Assembly: GCA_006384855.1 (NCBI GenBank)
Contig: VCJN01001527.1
Location: forward strand, 124,001 to 188,000
Length of the DNA: 64,000 nt
DNA from: Tetraselmis striata
Lineage: Eukaryota > Chlorophyta > Chlorodendrophyceae > Chlorodendrales > Chlorodendraceae
Reading direction: 5' to 3'
The notes beneath the pieces were generated by a model. It was not told the origin of the DNA and did no database searches. It saw only the letters and a program-made list of their open reading frames with translations. The first letter of the stretch is position 1. Each line of letters opens with the position of its first letter. The position numbers were made by a program, and so were the translations under genes. Shown here in pieces: positions 23,278 to 33,771 of the stretch.

Positions 23278-25690
23278 GTCAGTCGCTTGTCTCACTGTTT
23301 GGGCTTGTGTAGACGCGCACCGTCAAATTACAAGCTCATTACGGGACCCTTCTCCGTTAAGGGGTAGCTACGACATACTTCCGACCATGGAGCAAGTTTG
23401 TGTCATGTGGCGACACATGTGTCCTCATTCATAGGCTAAATACGGGCGCCATACGGGATATGGCTCAGTACTTAACAAATATACGGGGCTATTACGAGAT
23501 GGATACGCAGCAAGCCGGGTTTACTCCTATTGCAACGACCTGCGCTATATTAAAGCGGAGCGCGAGTGGTCCATGCGCAGTGCCGGACTTAGTTTTTGAA
23601 AGCAGCTGCGTCTATACCGGACGCGCACTCGCACACCCGCCAAACGGTACGGTACCTGCTCGTCCTCGGCATCCTCGACCATGGCCAAGCAGGCCAGCTA
23701 CTTCAATGCGCGACCCCTGGGCAAAGCTTCGAGGCCTGACCATACCACTCGGTCGTCTGTGCAGCATGGACCGCATCCATGCGGGCGTGCGGCAGGCACG
23801 GTTCCCGGGCCGGGCGATCGACAACGATATCCGGATTTACGTAGCGCAACCCCAGGGCCGCGACGCTTTCGGTTGTGCTGTCACGGACATACTCGACAAC
23901 TGCATTGAGCGGAAGCAGTACGACGATGATGGGAAGGAGAACGTGCGTGCTGCATGTTTTCAAGTGTCCGATGATGCCGTCTCGATGTATTTTACCTCGT
24001 CCGTACCCGACGCGTTGCGTGTCTAGATCTTGAACCCAACACCCGAGGCAGCGCCACCCCCCTCCCCCCCCCTCCCCCGTCCCCCCCCCCCCCCCCCCCC
24101 CCCGCCGCGGCCCCGCGGGATCTTCCATGGGCACTAGCGTTAAAAACGCCTCCGTCGACGGTCCATGCCATATTCCCACAAACCGGGGGCTTGAGTCCGT
24201 CCTGAAAGGTAGTACAGTGACTCGGTGCGTGGGTGGCTGACATGAGTACATGACTGCGTAGAGAATTTGAATTTCAAAGACGTTGACCGCCTTTGCCCTG
24301 CGTTTTTATTGTTGCTCTTGCAGATGAGGAAAAGTCGTTGCTGTCGGCCGTCTTTGACGAATGCTGGCCGCATGACACTCAGACGGGGATCCTTTACCTT
24401 ATTATGAAGAAGACGCCGAGGTATCCCATCGCCGCGCCCCGGTACACCGAGCGGATATGCTACGCTACCTTCAACTTCCGTGCCGGCTACGCGGCCAAAA
24501 CTCATTTCATTGTTACGTCAAGGAGACCGTCATTGCCGCGTTCCGAGAGTTCACCCCTCCCCTTTCCTCCCAACCCCACTGCGACCATCCTTGTAGGTTG
24601 TGCTGGCGGCTGTGCACCTTGTGCTATCCATGACGCACGCGAATGTGAGGAGCTACCTCGCTCCGCACTACTTCCCGGATGAGGGCAAAGCCACCCAAGC
24701 TAGGAAGTAGGGACCATTGCCGAGCGGCGACCGACTCGCGAAGGCCCTCCACCTGGCAGCGGCATGGCAAGAGAGAGAGCTCGGGAGGTACAGCTACAAA
24801 GCCGGCGAGTGCCCCTTTCTAACGTGGTGTTCAAGGGCGAGGAGGAGGTCTGCGAGGTGACGCCGCACTGGGATGAAGCCGCAGGGGAGTCGCGTCTGTT
24901 TTCGCACTTGTTCGATTATTACACAGCCACCGCCGAGACAAGCAGTCGACACGCATACTAACTTTCGCGATTGCTGTGGCACTGTGGCAGACCCCCTCCC
25001 AGTCCCTGCGTTTGGCGGCAAGCCGATGGTATCCAGTGTTTAGCGCTCGTCGGCTACGCCATGTCCGGCCGCGGTGAACCGGATCGTGGCGCTGCCGCTA
25101 TAGCGGGCACCGCTGCATCGCCAAAGCTCAACGGCATGGTGGGCGTGCTGAGGCAGCATCAGAAGAAGCCGGGCGGCATCATCAAGCACAACACCAACGC
25201 GGTCAAAAACTTGGCTGCCACGCAAGCCTTCACCGGCGACAATTACCTAACGTCGACGAGGGCGGCAATAGCGAGGATCCCCCGGCCAAGACGGCCAAGC
25301 AGCCCGCCAAGCCAGCGGATGGAGTGCCGGCCCATCCAGGGCCGGGGTGATGCCGGGGCCAGGGCCAGGGGCGGTGCTGGGGCCAGGGCGGCCGGTGGGC
25401 CGTTAGGGACGCGGGGCAGCCGCTAGGCCGCCATGCGCATGGCACTATCTAGCAATAGCCGCTGCCGCCACCCGCGAGCAGGCCCGCCGCGGCACGACCA
25501 GTGGCGGCCGCCGCCGAAACCGGATTTAAATATTTTATTCAGCGTGCGCACTGCGCTGCTCGCCGCCCACTACCGCGCATTATCGCGTTATTGCGCAGCG
25601 ATATACATCATCATGACGCGAGATTGTCGGGCTTATAGAGCCAACAGCAAAATAGTCCACCGCGGATTAGCGTCGCAATGACGTAGGTGT
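23278..25690 (+). pseudogene. Second CACTA-element gene (unassigned spliced protein), copy 1
   Basis: No known family is recognised. Copy 1 and the copies at 47112-49071 and 49172-50200 share conserved exons and splice sites. One exon contains DAFG-AVTDIL--C-ERKQYD (about 23820-24025). An acceptor follows a C23 tract (24081-24103). An exon ends at NRGLESVLKG (about 24120-24205). The next starts after TTGCTCTTGCAG with DEEKSLLSAVFDECW-DTQTGI (24324 on). A further exon has GPLPSGDRLAKALHLA and EEEVCEVTPH (24700-24960), and the last a Pro/Ala/Gly-rich tail (24975-25427). Frame changes and stops (for example after 'ATQARK') suggest decay. Its steady position after the transposase suggests an element-encoded accessory protein, comparable in place to TnpA/TNP1; that role is inference. 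Confidence 0.5.
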
Positions 25691-25717
25691 GATATGCGCC
25701 TTATGGAGTTTATCATT

Positions 25718-25749
25718 ACTCGTATGTCATGGAACGACTACATACGAGT
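25718..25749. repeat. Conserved subterminal hairpin of the CACTA family
   Basis: ACTCGTATGT (25718-25727) and ACATACGAGT (25740-25749) are perfect 10-bp inverted arms around a 12-nt loop. The same motif, slightly eroded, lies at about 50179-50210 in copy 2, at the same distance from the right end of the element. Confidence 0.6.
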
Positions 25750-25822
25750 GTCATTAGAGTATTCAGATTACATGGTATTACATATTTACATGCCAATCAC
25801 AAGGTGGCCCAGTAGACTAGTG

Positions 25823-27526
25823 ATGTCGAGGCTGATTTTTACACATCAACAATGTGTATATCCAACCAGAGCGTGTCAATATGTTGTGTTGCCATTGTGT
25901 TGGGCAGTGATATCCCCTTGTCATGCTACACCCATCCCTAAAGCCTATGTCGGACACTAGTGAGAGTGGTATGATGCTAGACATGCTCGCAGGAAGTCCG
26001 TCTAGGCGGAGAGCCCGGACGTAAAACTGAGACCAACGCAGCCAAAAAGGGCCGCGACACTTGCTTACTTGCGCACCCACATATAACGCGCAAACCCGGA
26101 CGCTGGCTGCCATGATGCCACGACCGCCATGTACGGGCTCCCTCATCGCCAGTTGCCACGACGCCAACGTCTGCCGCCGCTTGCAGTTCCCGCCCGAAAA
26201 GTCTCTCGGCTCAGCCGATCGGAAAATTTGGGCACCAATGCTCGTCGACTAGTAAGAAAGTTATATGCGAAGCTCGGCACACCAGCGCCAAGGAGAAGTG
26301 GTCACTCGCGACTTTTATCCGCTCGACGGCCAACGCAGTCAGACTCCCTAGAGGGCCAGCCCCGACCCACGCCGAGGTCAGGGCATGCTGGCGGGCGGCC
26401 TCTCATCTAGGCTAGCGACTAATGGCGTTAGCAGCCAACACCCCTACTTGGCGCATCCCCTTGCGACATTGGAAGGAGGTGTTGACATCAGTGCAGCTGT
26501 CATTGTTGTATACCAAACAATGTAGCTAGGCGGGTATTTGTATTAGTACTTTAGCACATATCTGTGTGATACGAGCACCGCGCTACGCACGCGCCGCGGG
26601 CACCACATTGCGTCAGTCATGCATGCGCTTGGCGCCCCAGGCCTGCTCACTTCTTTGTATCTATACAATCTCCTGGCTAGGGGCTTCCGCCTCCCATCCC
26701 CGGCTCATGTCGTGACGTGCGATATGGACCAGCACGTCGATTTCGGGGAGGTTGCACACAACATAGATGGTTCTTCGTATTTACAATACAATGTATGTGT
26801 GTGCCATTTTCACATGGCACAAGAGACAAAAGGCGGCGAACAACTTGTTGGCCGTGTCACTATGGCTAGAGCACGAGGCAGGGGCAGGCGTTCAAGGCAA
26901 CACTATATGCTTGTATGCGGTTTCGCAAGTGCATGCTCACCGCAATAGCACGTGCGAGCTCGCATTTTTTGCTAGGGTTTTAATTTTAGCCAATCCTATC
27001 ATCATTTCTCTTCATGTGGCGGGTGGGGCTGGCAGCGCTCACGCACACAACAACGTTATAGCATTTTTTCCCCATAAAATGTGCAACCTGTCTTCACATA
27101 TGTGTTGTCTTCATTGCCCTGTGTAGCACAGCATATGCATTGCATCTGCATGGTGCATGGCATGGGCAGTGTTGTTGCTTGTGCATTGCATGTGCAACAT
27201 GGTGGTGTTGATGTGCTGGCATTGCATGAGCAGTGTTGTTGTAGTGCATTGCATGGGCACTGCTACTGTGCATTGCTTTGCTGGAATAAGGCAGAAATGA
27301 TTTTATTTTACCTACTGTTAATTAAGGGCTGATAAAAGTCGGGGGGGGGGGGGGGGGGGGGGGGGGGGCGCTAAAAATCGGGGGCTGCGTGCCTAAAACA
27401 GATTATTAAATTGATTTGGCCTTACAAATAATTCCGCAAAACCATTACCATCAATATAAATTCCGCGGCCTTCAGGGAATCTTCAAGGGTGCGCCAGAGC
27501 CCCAGAGGAGGGGGTGATGGGTTTAG
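25823..27526. other. Gene-free stretch
   Basis: No supported gene. Open frames are short and not domain-like. Around 27120-27290 there are degenerate repeats of TGCATTGCATG/GGCAGTGTTGTTG, and a run of 28 G lies at 27341-27368. Confidence 0.5.
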
Positions 27527-27531
27527 TTACA
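27527..27531 (-). promoter_or_regulatory. TGTAA polyadenylation signal of the 2H-like gene
   Basis: TGTAA on the minus strand, about 120 bp beyond the stop codon at 27651 and on the same strand as that gene. Confidence 0.4.
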
Positions 27532-27650
27532 CGGGGTGGAGTCGGGTGAAGGCAGAGTACCACGGGCGGCAGGCAGGGGGGCGGGGAGCCGGGGAGGGTC
27601 AATAAGGCACTAATGGAGCGGGATCTCCCTCTGGCAGCTGTGAAGGAGGG

Positions 27651-28226
27651 TCATGGATAGAGCTGCGCCGCGTCTGTAGCGAATCGGACCACTTCACCGG
27701 TGACCCGCTCGTCCAAGACGGCGATGCACAGCGTGTAGCTCGTACTGGCGTCCAGCAGAACCTCCGCAAGGCGAGTGGCGTCAGCGTCGGGCCCTATCGA
27801 CACGTGCCAGCGGCCGGTCGCCTTGACCTTCGCGAGCCCGGCCTCGGTCGCAACGCCACCTAAGGCGTCGAGAAACCCTGACGCGACGTATATCTCCTGG
27901 TTGCCGATGCGCAGGTCCTTGGCATCGTGTGGGTGCCAGAGGCCCGACCTGAATGCGGCAGCGCGCGCCGCGCCCGCCCGAACCACGCTCGCCAAGCTGC
28001 CCCTGTGCACTTGGAGCGAGGGCTTCTGCCCCTGAAGAGCCGCGTTCTTCTGGCGTAATGCGAATCCAGCTATGGTGATGTGGAGCCCGCCCCACCGCGC
28101 CTGCGAAGTCACAGCTCGTTGCACGTCTGGGTCGGTCATCGCCGCGGCGGATGGCTTTACTTTGATGTACAGTGCATGTGACTCGAGTGGTCCTACTGGC
28201 GGCGCGGACTGTGCTGAGCGGGCCAT
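27651..28226 (-). CDS. 2H phosphoesterase-like protein, 191 aa, single exon
   Basis: ATG at 28226 opens a 191-aa frame. Two H-x-(S/T) motifs sit in hydrophobic strands: GGLHITIAGF (H49, T51) and GRWHVSIGPD (H141, S143), about 92 residues apart. This is the signature of the 2H phosphoesterase superfamily (LigT, cyclic phosphodiesterase, AKAP18 central domain), which act on 2',3'-cyclic or 2',5' phosphodiester RNA or nucleotide substrates. No signal peptide or membrane segment is seen. The open frame extends upstream to 28262 without an ATG, so the chosen start is the first ATG. The gene lies alone, with a copia element inserted 360 bp upstream. The substrate is unknown; a pseudogene or element-borne gene cannot be excluded, but the frame is intact. 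Confidence 0.6.
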   Translation of the reverse strand: MARSAQSAPPVGPLESHALYIKVKPSAAAMTDPDVQRAVTSQARWGGLHITIAGFALRQKNAALQGQKPSLQVHRGSLASVVRAGAARAAAFRSGLWHPHDAKDLRIGNQEIYVASGFLDALGGVATEAGLAKVKATGRWHVSIGPDADATRLAEVLLDASTSYTLCIAVLDERVTGEVVRFATDAAQLYP

Positions 28227-28589
28227 TGTCGAGCCTGTATGCTGGATGGGCGCAGCCGCCACTTATCCTTAAATGTAGAGCGCGGAATCTAATACCGGCT
28301 CTTGCGTGCGCGCGAGGGCAGGGGCTGCGAGTGATGGTGAATTGCTGGAAGAAAGAAGTGAAAACAAGCTCCGCTGAGGCTCTGCAGCTACCTGTAGTCG
28401 CTACCGGTGCAGGTCACGGTTTGATGCTCACGAGTACCGCGTAGCGACTACTGGTGTGAATTACGAGATATAAATACATCAAGGCCAGCAAATCCACAGC
28501 TAAAATCAGTAGTAAAAGATCAACCGAGCAAGCCGCCTAAAAGCGGCCCGCATCCCGCACGAGGCGGTACGGGTAGTCGATGGATGAGT

Positions 28590-28825
28590 TCTTATAGCCC
28601 TGGTGCAGGGCACGGGCGTGAGCCCCTGACGAGGGGCAGCCGAGTGGGAGGGGCAGGAGGATGCGGTGAGTTTAAAGGAAGTGTATGGCGCCCGCAGCGC
28701 CCGCGCCGCCAAGTAGCGGCGCGCGCACCTGGCGGGCGCCCAGGATACTGCTGTCGCTGTGCACATTCGCACACTGCACACTGCACACTGCTGGCACACT
28801 GCGCTAGTACTGCTGTACTATAATA
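28590..28825 (-). repeat. 3' LTR of the copia element
   Basis: 236-bp direct repeat, 3' by the orientation of the internal ORF. Contains an internal pair of TGCACACTGC motifs. Near identity with the 5' LTR indicates recent insertion. Confidence 0.85.
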
Positions 28826-28981
28826 GCACCTCTCAAGCATAGGCCGGTCATACAGTTGACTAGTGCCCATGCTTGTCTAAGCAACAGGGTGTGAGTAGGT
28901 TCTGGCAGGGCTTTGATGATGGGCACCATTGAGCATGCTGATGTCACCGGACTGAGAGCGCCGGTTGCTGGTGTCAGTTGC

Positions 28982-29757
28982 TCAGTTGGAGTCTGAGTAG
29001 ACTACGAGGCGAGCCCCCCCCCGGTTCAGTGGCCCCGTAGGTAATGCCCATGCCAGGGGTGCCTCTGAGATGGCAGAGCACGCATGAGGTGGGTCTTCTG
29101 CGGGGCAGACTGAAACCTTCTGAGCACGATGATAGCGAAGGCGACGTCCGGTCCGGTGCACATCGTGAGGAAGTTGACAGAGCCCTGGAAACCAGCACCG
29201 ATACGTTTCATGGTCCTCTCGGGGGAGCGGGGCCTTGTCGGTGGCGATGGCGCTGGCAAGATGGCGGCGACTGAAGGGATGGCGGTGTGCGGGATAGCGG
29301 CGGGCGCTGAGGTGACTGCGGCAGGTACGGGCTCCGGCTGCGTGGGCGTGTGCGGCGGCGGCGCGGGGGCTGCAGGCGGCGGAGGCACGAGCTCCGGCTG
29401 CGCGGGGGCGGCAGGCGGCGGAGGCACGGGCTCCGGCTGCGCCGTTTCGTGCTGGAGAGAGAGCCGGGGCATGCCATGTGCCTGCAGAACCGCGCGGACG
29501 GCGGCCGTGGCAGCATCGTGCGCGATGTCTCGCATCAGCGCGAGCAGCTGAGACATCTGCTCGGCTGAGACAGCTTGCTGGATCTGCACGGCGTGCTGCG
29601 CCGCTGCAGAGCTGACTTGTCCCCAGGAGGCAGGGGATAGGAGGCCAAAGGGTTGGTCGAGTGCGGGCCACTGGTCGGAGGATCCGCCGGCGCCTGGCGG
29701 CGGCGGGGCATGCATGAGTTCGGACATACAAACGCTCACGGAGAAACCGGGCGACAT
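28982..29757 (-). pseudogene. Copia gag-like/RT fusion ORF remnant
   Basis: ATG 29757 opens a frame with a helical segment (AVSAEQMSQLLALMRDIAHD), then many repeats of QPEPVPPPPAAP. It runs into NFLTMCTGPDVAFAIIVL-RF and SAPQKTH, which matches the end of copia reverse transcriptase ('YL-M-TRPDIA-A---LSRF...P...H'). The matching continuation LCHLRGTPGMGITYG is in another frame, and RLVVYSDSN in a third, so there are two frame breaks before the TGA/TAA region near 28982. Confidence 0.65.
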
Positions 29758-29851
29758 GGCCAGGAGGGCGCGCCGTGCAGGCGGGCGCGGCGCATCGAGA
29801 CGGAGCACACATCGGGAAGCGACGCTGTGAGGCTAGGAGGGCATCATAACC

Positions 29852-30091
29852 TCTTATAGCCCTGGTGCAGGGCACGGGCGTGAGCCCCTGACGAGGGGCA
29901 GCCGAGTGGGAGGGGCAGGAGGATGCGGTGAGGTTAAAGGAAGTGTATGGCGCCGGCAGCGCCCGCGCCGCCAAGTAGCGGCGCGCGCACCTGCCTGGCG
30001 GGCGCCCAGGATACTGCTGTCGCTGTGCACATTCGCACACTGCACACTGCACACTGCTGGCACACTGCGCTAGTACTGCTGTACTATAATA
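29852..30091 (-). repeat. 5' LTR of the copia element
   Basis: 240-bp direct repeat, 5' by orientation. The base next to it inside the element begins GGTTATGATGCCC on the minus strand, the expected primer-binding position, but no tRNA could be matched with confidence. Confidence 0.85.
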
Positions 30092-30096
30092 TGAGT

Positions 30097-31619
30097 CATG
30101 CGCGCATGGTTCAGAGTCCGGGCCACACGTGCACGTACTACGTGCACGTACTCGTGCGAGAGCCGTACGAGTACCGGACTGGTGTGAATTACAAAAGGGC
30201 AGTACGAGTACTGGTATGGATTAGTTTATAGATATCTTAATACTGGCCTAATTTCTATTTGAATTCTCACGATAGTTTTATGTGAATTAATACAAAAAGG
30301 CCAGTACAGGGTAGGAAGAAATCCATCGCTAAACGCAGTATTGGTGTGAATTACAAAACGGGCAGTAAGAAATCCATCGCTAAACGCAGTGCCAAAAAAA
30401 AACCAACCACTGCAAGAAGTCGCCTAGAAGGCCAGAAGCAGCCCGCACTGCACTGGCGGTAGGTCCGTAGGTGTGGGTACAGTACATAGTAGTCACTCAC
30501 CCGTAGTTGCTTGTTCACTGTAAATAAGGCGTTAAGGATTATATGTTGTGGTTTCGGAGACAACGCCCACTGATTTTCGCTGTCCACCGACTTCGTTAGA
30601 CCATCAGTTATATCACTGGTTTGGGCATTTACATGGCTGCAAATGCCCTGGGAGCGGCTAAGCATGCTTCAAATATTATGAAGTAACTTGACAGTTGAAT
30701 CAGCGATGCGTCGATTTTTCAGAAAATTTTAAAAGAACGGGTTCTATATCCCTGGCCTACAGTTCCATGAATTGCATCGGATCTCGGCTTGCGTGCATGG
30801 TACCTTGGGCGGCATTCTCTCTGCCGGTGTGCAGATGGCCAAGTCTGATGCACGTGCTCGTGCCCATTCTGCGTCTTCTCATGTTACTGCTTCCACCCCG
30901 CAGTCGTTGTAGAGGACCTTTCTGATTGTCCTTTTCTTTTTGGTGATTTCCGATATCGCCTTCTGCTGCTATCTCATGTAAATAATAATGAATTGCATTG
31001 CCAGCGCTTTGAAGTAGTCGCTACCAGCAGCGAGCGTTTGCATTGCCAGCGCTTTGAAGTACCAGAGTTTTTTTCCATTACCAGCAGCGAGTAGCGAGTA
31101 CCAGTACCAATACCAGCAGTACCAGCACCAGCAGTACCAGCAGCGAGTAGCGAGCACCAGTACCAGCAGCGAGCGTTCGCATTGCCAGCGCTTTGAAGTA
31201 CCATAGTTTTTTTTCCATTACCAGCAGCGAGTAGCGAGTACCATTACTCATAGCCTCCCAACCGTGAGATCGTAATCGGACGGCTGTGTAATTAAGGACC
31301 GTGGGTGGGTGGGCGGGTGGGTGGATTATAGTACTTAGTAGTACATGCCAGTAGATAAGCGCTTTAGTCATGCACCTATAGGCCCGATCCGCTGCACTAT
31401 ACGGGTACCCGTACGGCAATAAAGCTCACCGCCGAAAAATCGACGCTTCGCTGGATAAGGGATATATATATGCAATAATATCCAAAGGGCACATGCATTC
31501 AGAGCAAAAAAATCCCACTGGTGGATTTGACCTCCCCCCACCCCCTCCGGGGGCCGCAGAAAATCGGTGGGCAACACCTTGGTATATGGTACGATGGGTC
31601 GGAAAACACTGCATCATGG
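30097..31619. repeat. Gene-free stretch with short tandem repeats
   Basis: No gene is seen. About 30120-30400 repeats ACTGGTGTGAATTAC and AAATCCATCGCTAAACGCAGT. About 30995-31245 is a compound array of CGCTTTGAAGTACCA, TTTTTTTCCATTACCAGCAG and CGAGTAGCGAGTACCAGTAC units. A related ACTGGTGTGAATTAC also lies left of the copia element near 28450. Confidence 0.6.
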
Positions 31620-32660
31620 CTTCTTTCGTGTCCTTTGCCGCCCTCGCACGCTTCCTACGCGGGGGGGGGGAGGGGGGGGGGGGGCTACTTGGCCGAGAAA
31701 GCTCCCCCGGGTCCCGAACGTCTTGGCTATGACCGTGCCCACGTGAAGCTCGGCATTCATCTCCTGCGATGCCATGCTTGCTGCCAGGCCACCATCAGAC
31801 GACACCGAACGCCCCTCCCCGCCGCTGGGTAGTGCGCGCGTGGCTCGCTGATTCATTTCGGGGAGACGGGAGCGGCGGAGAGAGAGGCGCGGGGGATGGC
31901 GGCGGCGACCGCATCGATGCATCACCCGGCTCGCCCCGCGTTTCGGTCAGACCGGGTCCGGACGGAGCAGAGGCGTGACGGACGTGCGTGCGGTGTAGCA
32001 GGGGCGCCATCACCACCGGCTGCGACAGGCGCGGCGGTGTCCGAAGGCTCGGCGCACGCCTCCCTCCATCTGTGCTTGTCGAAGAAATAACTCCTCGAGA
32101 TAGAAGCGCCACACGCGTCGCAGCGCAGTCTCTTGATCGCCGCTTTCCAAGTCCCCGTGGCAGGCGTCCAGCCCTCCTTGCTCTCAGGAATATGGCGCTT
32201 TGAGTTGGGACGCCCCATGGCACACCACTATTCGGCGCCGGCGGCTCGCAGGGGCGGGGTGGTGGGTAGGCGATAGTCACTGGCAAGGGTCGTCCGCTGG
32301 ACTTGCAGCAATTCAGCCGGCGGTTTGAGGCCGTTGGCCGTTGCGGCGTCGTCACGGAGCCTGTGCTGTTGAGGCATTACAGTACAGTGTGGCGGAAGTG
32401 CCACACGTTACGGCGGGTTGCCGCGCGAGCCGCGATGTGGGCCCAATGTATTGTGAGGATGGCACATGCTACTGGTAGCCTAGATACTGGTAGGAATTAC
32501 GGAATATAATGCAGGCCGGCGGGCACTTCATTGCGACTACCGAGCCTAGCAGAAAAGTGGCGATTACACGGTATATACGGCGATTACAAGCCCATTCCGT
32601 GGGAAAATCACGATTACGGGCCATTACAGTGTAATTACGGGGCAGTCTGGGAGGCTAGTG
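31620..32660 (-). mobile_element. 5' fragment of a CACTA element (inverted relative to copy 1)
   Basis: On the minus strand the fragment starts at 32660 with CACTAGCCTCCCAGACTGC and GTAATTACACTGTAAT, then follows copy 1 (16191-17180) in order: GTAATC-rich subterminal DNA, the MGR-NSKR start of the transposase, the C2HC finger and the first half of the Tudor-like module. It breaks off near 31620 inside an interrupted G/C tract (31661-31684), where copy 1 has its C run after the presumed donor. Confidence 0.75.
31922..32218 (-). pseudogene. CACTA transposase N-terminal fragment with C2HC finger
   Basis: ATG 32218 opens MGRPNSKRHIPESKEGW; the finger is C33-x2-C36-x12-H49-x5-C55 in a stretch with Arg, Trp and Phe. 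This is the better-preserved version of the piece that is broken by TAG at 16680 in copy 1. The frame stops at 31922, before the Tudor-like half (about 31860-31690, in another frame, GEGRSVSSDGG and GTVIAKTFGTRGSF). Confidence 0.55.
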
Positions 32661-33650
32661 CGAGCAGTGATGCTTGTTGCAGCCTTGTGGGCAGCCCTGT
32701 TGGCTGCAAGTTGTCAACATGCAACTGCTGACAACTTGCCGCCCTGGCCGCAGCCATCCTAGTGGCAGACTTGATAGGGTATGTGCCCCCCCCCCCCTTG
32801 CCTTGCATTGCTTGCATAGGGGCAACACATTGCTGAATGGAATGCCACACTCTACGATGCCAGCCTCACGAGTGATTCCATCACAGTTGGAGCAAAGTGT
32901 GTCATCATCAGCCCAAGAGGCCACAAGAGACCAAGAGGCCAATGCCTTCCTCGCTTCGCATAGTATAATATATTGCGCCTCTACATGCATGTGGCATTCT
33001 AGGTCATCAACACAATAGAATACCTTGTGGTAGGGTGGTCCTGTGGAAGGGGCTAACCTCCACATATGTATTCAAGATTGTCTTGCGCCTCCTGAAACGC
33101 ATCATTGGCTGCCTGGCGGCATGCCCTCAGTGCCGCCACGATGTGTGGCTCGCCATCCGCGGCGGTTTGGAGGCGTCATGTTGCTGGCGGGAGCGCGCGT
33201 TGGGTAGAGTCTTCGGGGCTTGCAACAGTTCTTGCATTCCACAATCCCTCCGGACAATTGCTGATGAAGATGCCCACCGCCAAGCGTGATGATCTCCATA
33301 CAATGCTCCGGCAGCAACATTGGTACTGCAGCGCCTCTGCCTCGTCCTCGGCCGCCCCTGCCACCCCTTCTGCCTCTGCCACCTCTGCCGCCTCAGGGGC
33401 ACATGCAAAGAATCCGATCGCCAGTGCATAGATGAGTTGGGCGGGCCTTCCCTCGACCACGTCCTTTGTCACTCCACACAAGCCCTTCCTCCGCAAACAA
33501 GTCGATCAGCGTTTTGTACAACCGCTCGGGAACGTACTGGCGCTTCGTCCTCTTCGCGGGCAGATGGACTTTCACCCTCCTGACATTCACCATTAGCCTC
33601 CCATGCACTGTCAGTCGCAACACGCGGTGCCGATGACGACGATTGTTCAC
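32661..33650 (-). other. Unassigned minus-strand open frames, possible retroelement remnant
   Basis: Three open stretches on the minus strand: 33650-33393 (basic, with RQYVPERLYKTLIDLFAEEG), 33496-33176, and 33065-32655. The last contains EAQYIILCEARKALASW, which resembles the copia RNase H segment '(E)AEY-AL-EA-KEA-W'. None starts with an ATG that joins the others, and no catalytic motif is complete. Treated as a likely decayed element rather than a gene. Confidence 0.3.
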
Positions 33651-33771
33651 CGCCGCCCGCTTGCTAAGATGATGGTGATGGTGTCTCGACGATGAACCGC
33701 AAAACGTTGCTCCTCGTCGTTTCTAGCAGCGCGTGGAGCGGCAGCTGTTGGGCGTAGAAGACAGACGCACA

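Larger units (their letters stand above)
16191..25822 (+). mobile_element. CACTA (EnSpm) DNA transposon, copy 1, decayed
   Basis: The right end reads, on the minus strand from 25822 inward, CACTAGTCTACTGGGCC and continues with several TGTAAT motifs. The left end at 16191 reads CATAGTCTCCCCGACTG, one base short of CACTAG, and continues with GTAATTGCCCGTAATC. Two other family ends, at 32660 and 50289, read CACTAGCCTCCC and CACTAGGCTCCC with the same GTAATTAC motifs, so the terminal-repeat family is consistent. Inside, on the plus strand, are a TNP2-like transposase gene in eroded exons (about 16632-21635) and a second spliced gene (about 23400-25430), separated by a G23 tract and an unassigned spacer. 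A 3-bp target duplication could not be confirmed (flanks ATA and ATG). Stops and frame changes show it is not autonomous as it stands. Confidence 0.75.
28590..30091 (-). mobile_element. Internally deleted Ty1/copia LTR retrotransposon, 1.5 kb
   Basis: Two direct repeats, 28590-28825 and 29852-30091, differ by two substitutions and one 4-bp indel. The whole unit is flanked by the 5-bp target duplication TGAGT (28585-28589 and 30092-30096). On the minus strand the LTR begins TATTATAG and ends CTATAAGA, not the usual TG...CA. The interior (28826-29851) has a proline-rich gag-like N-terminus joined to a fragment from the end of copia reverse transcriptase. Protease, integrase and most of RT and RNase H are missing, so this copy must have moved in trans. 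Confidence 0.85.
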
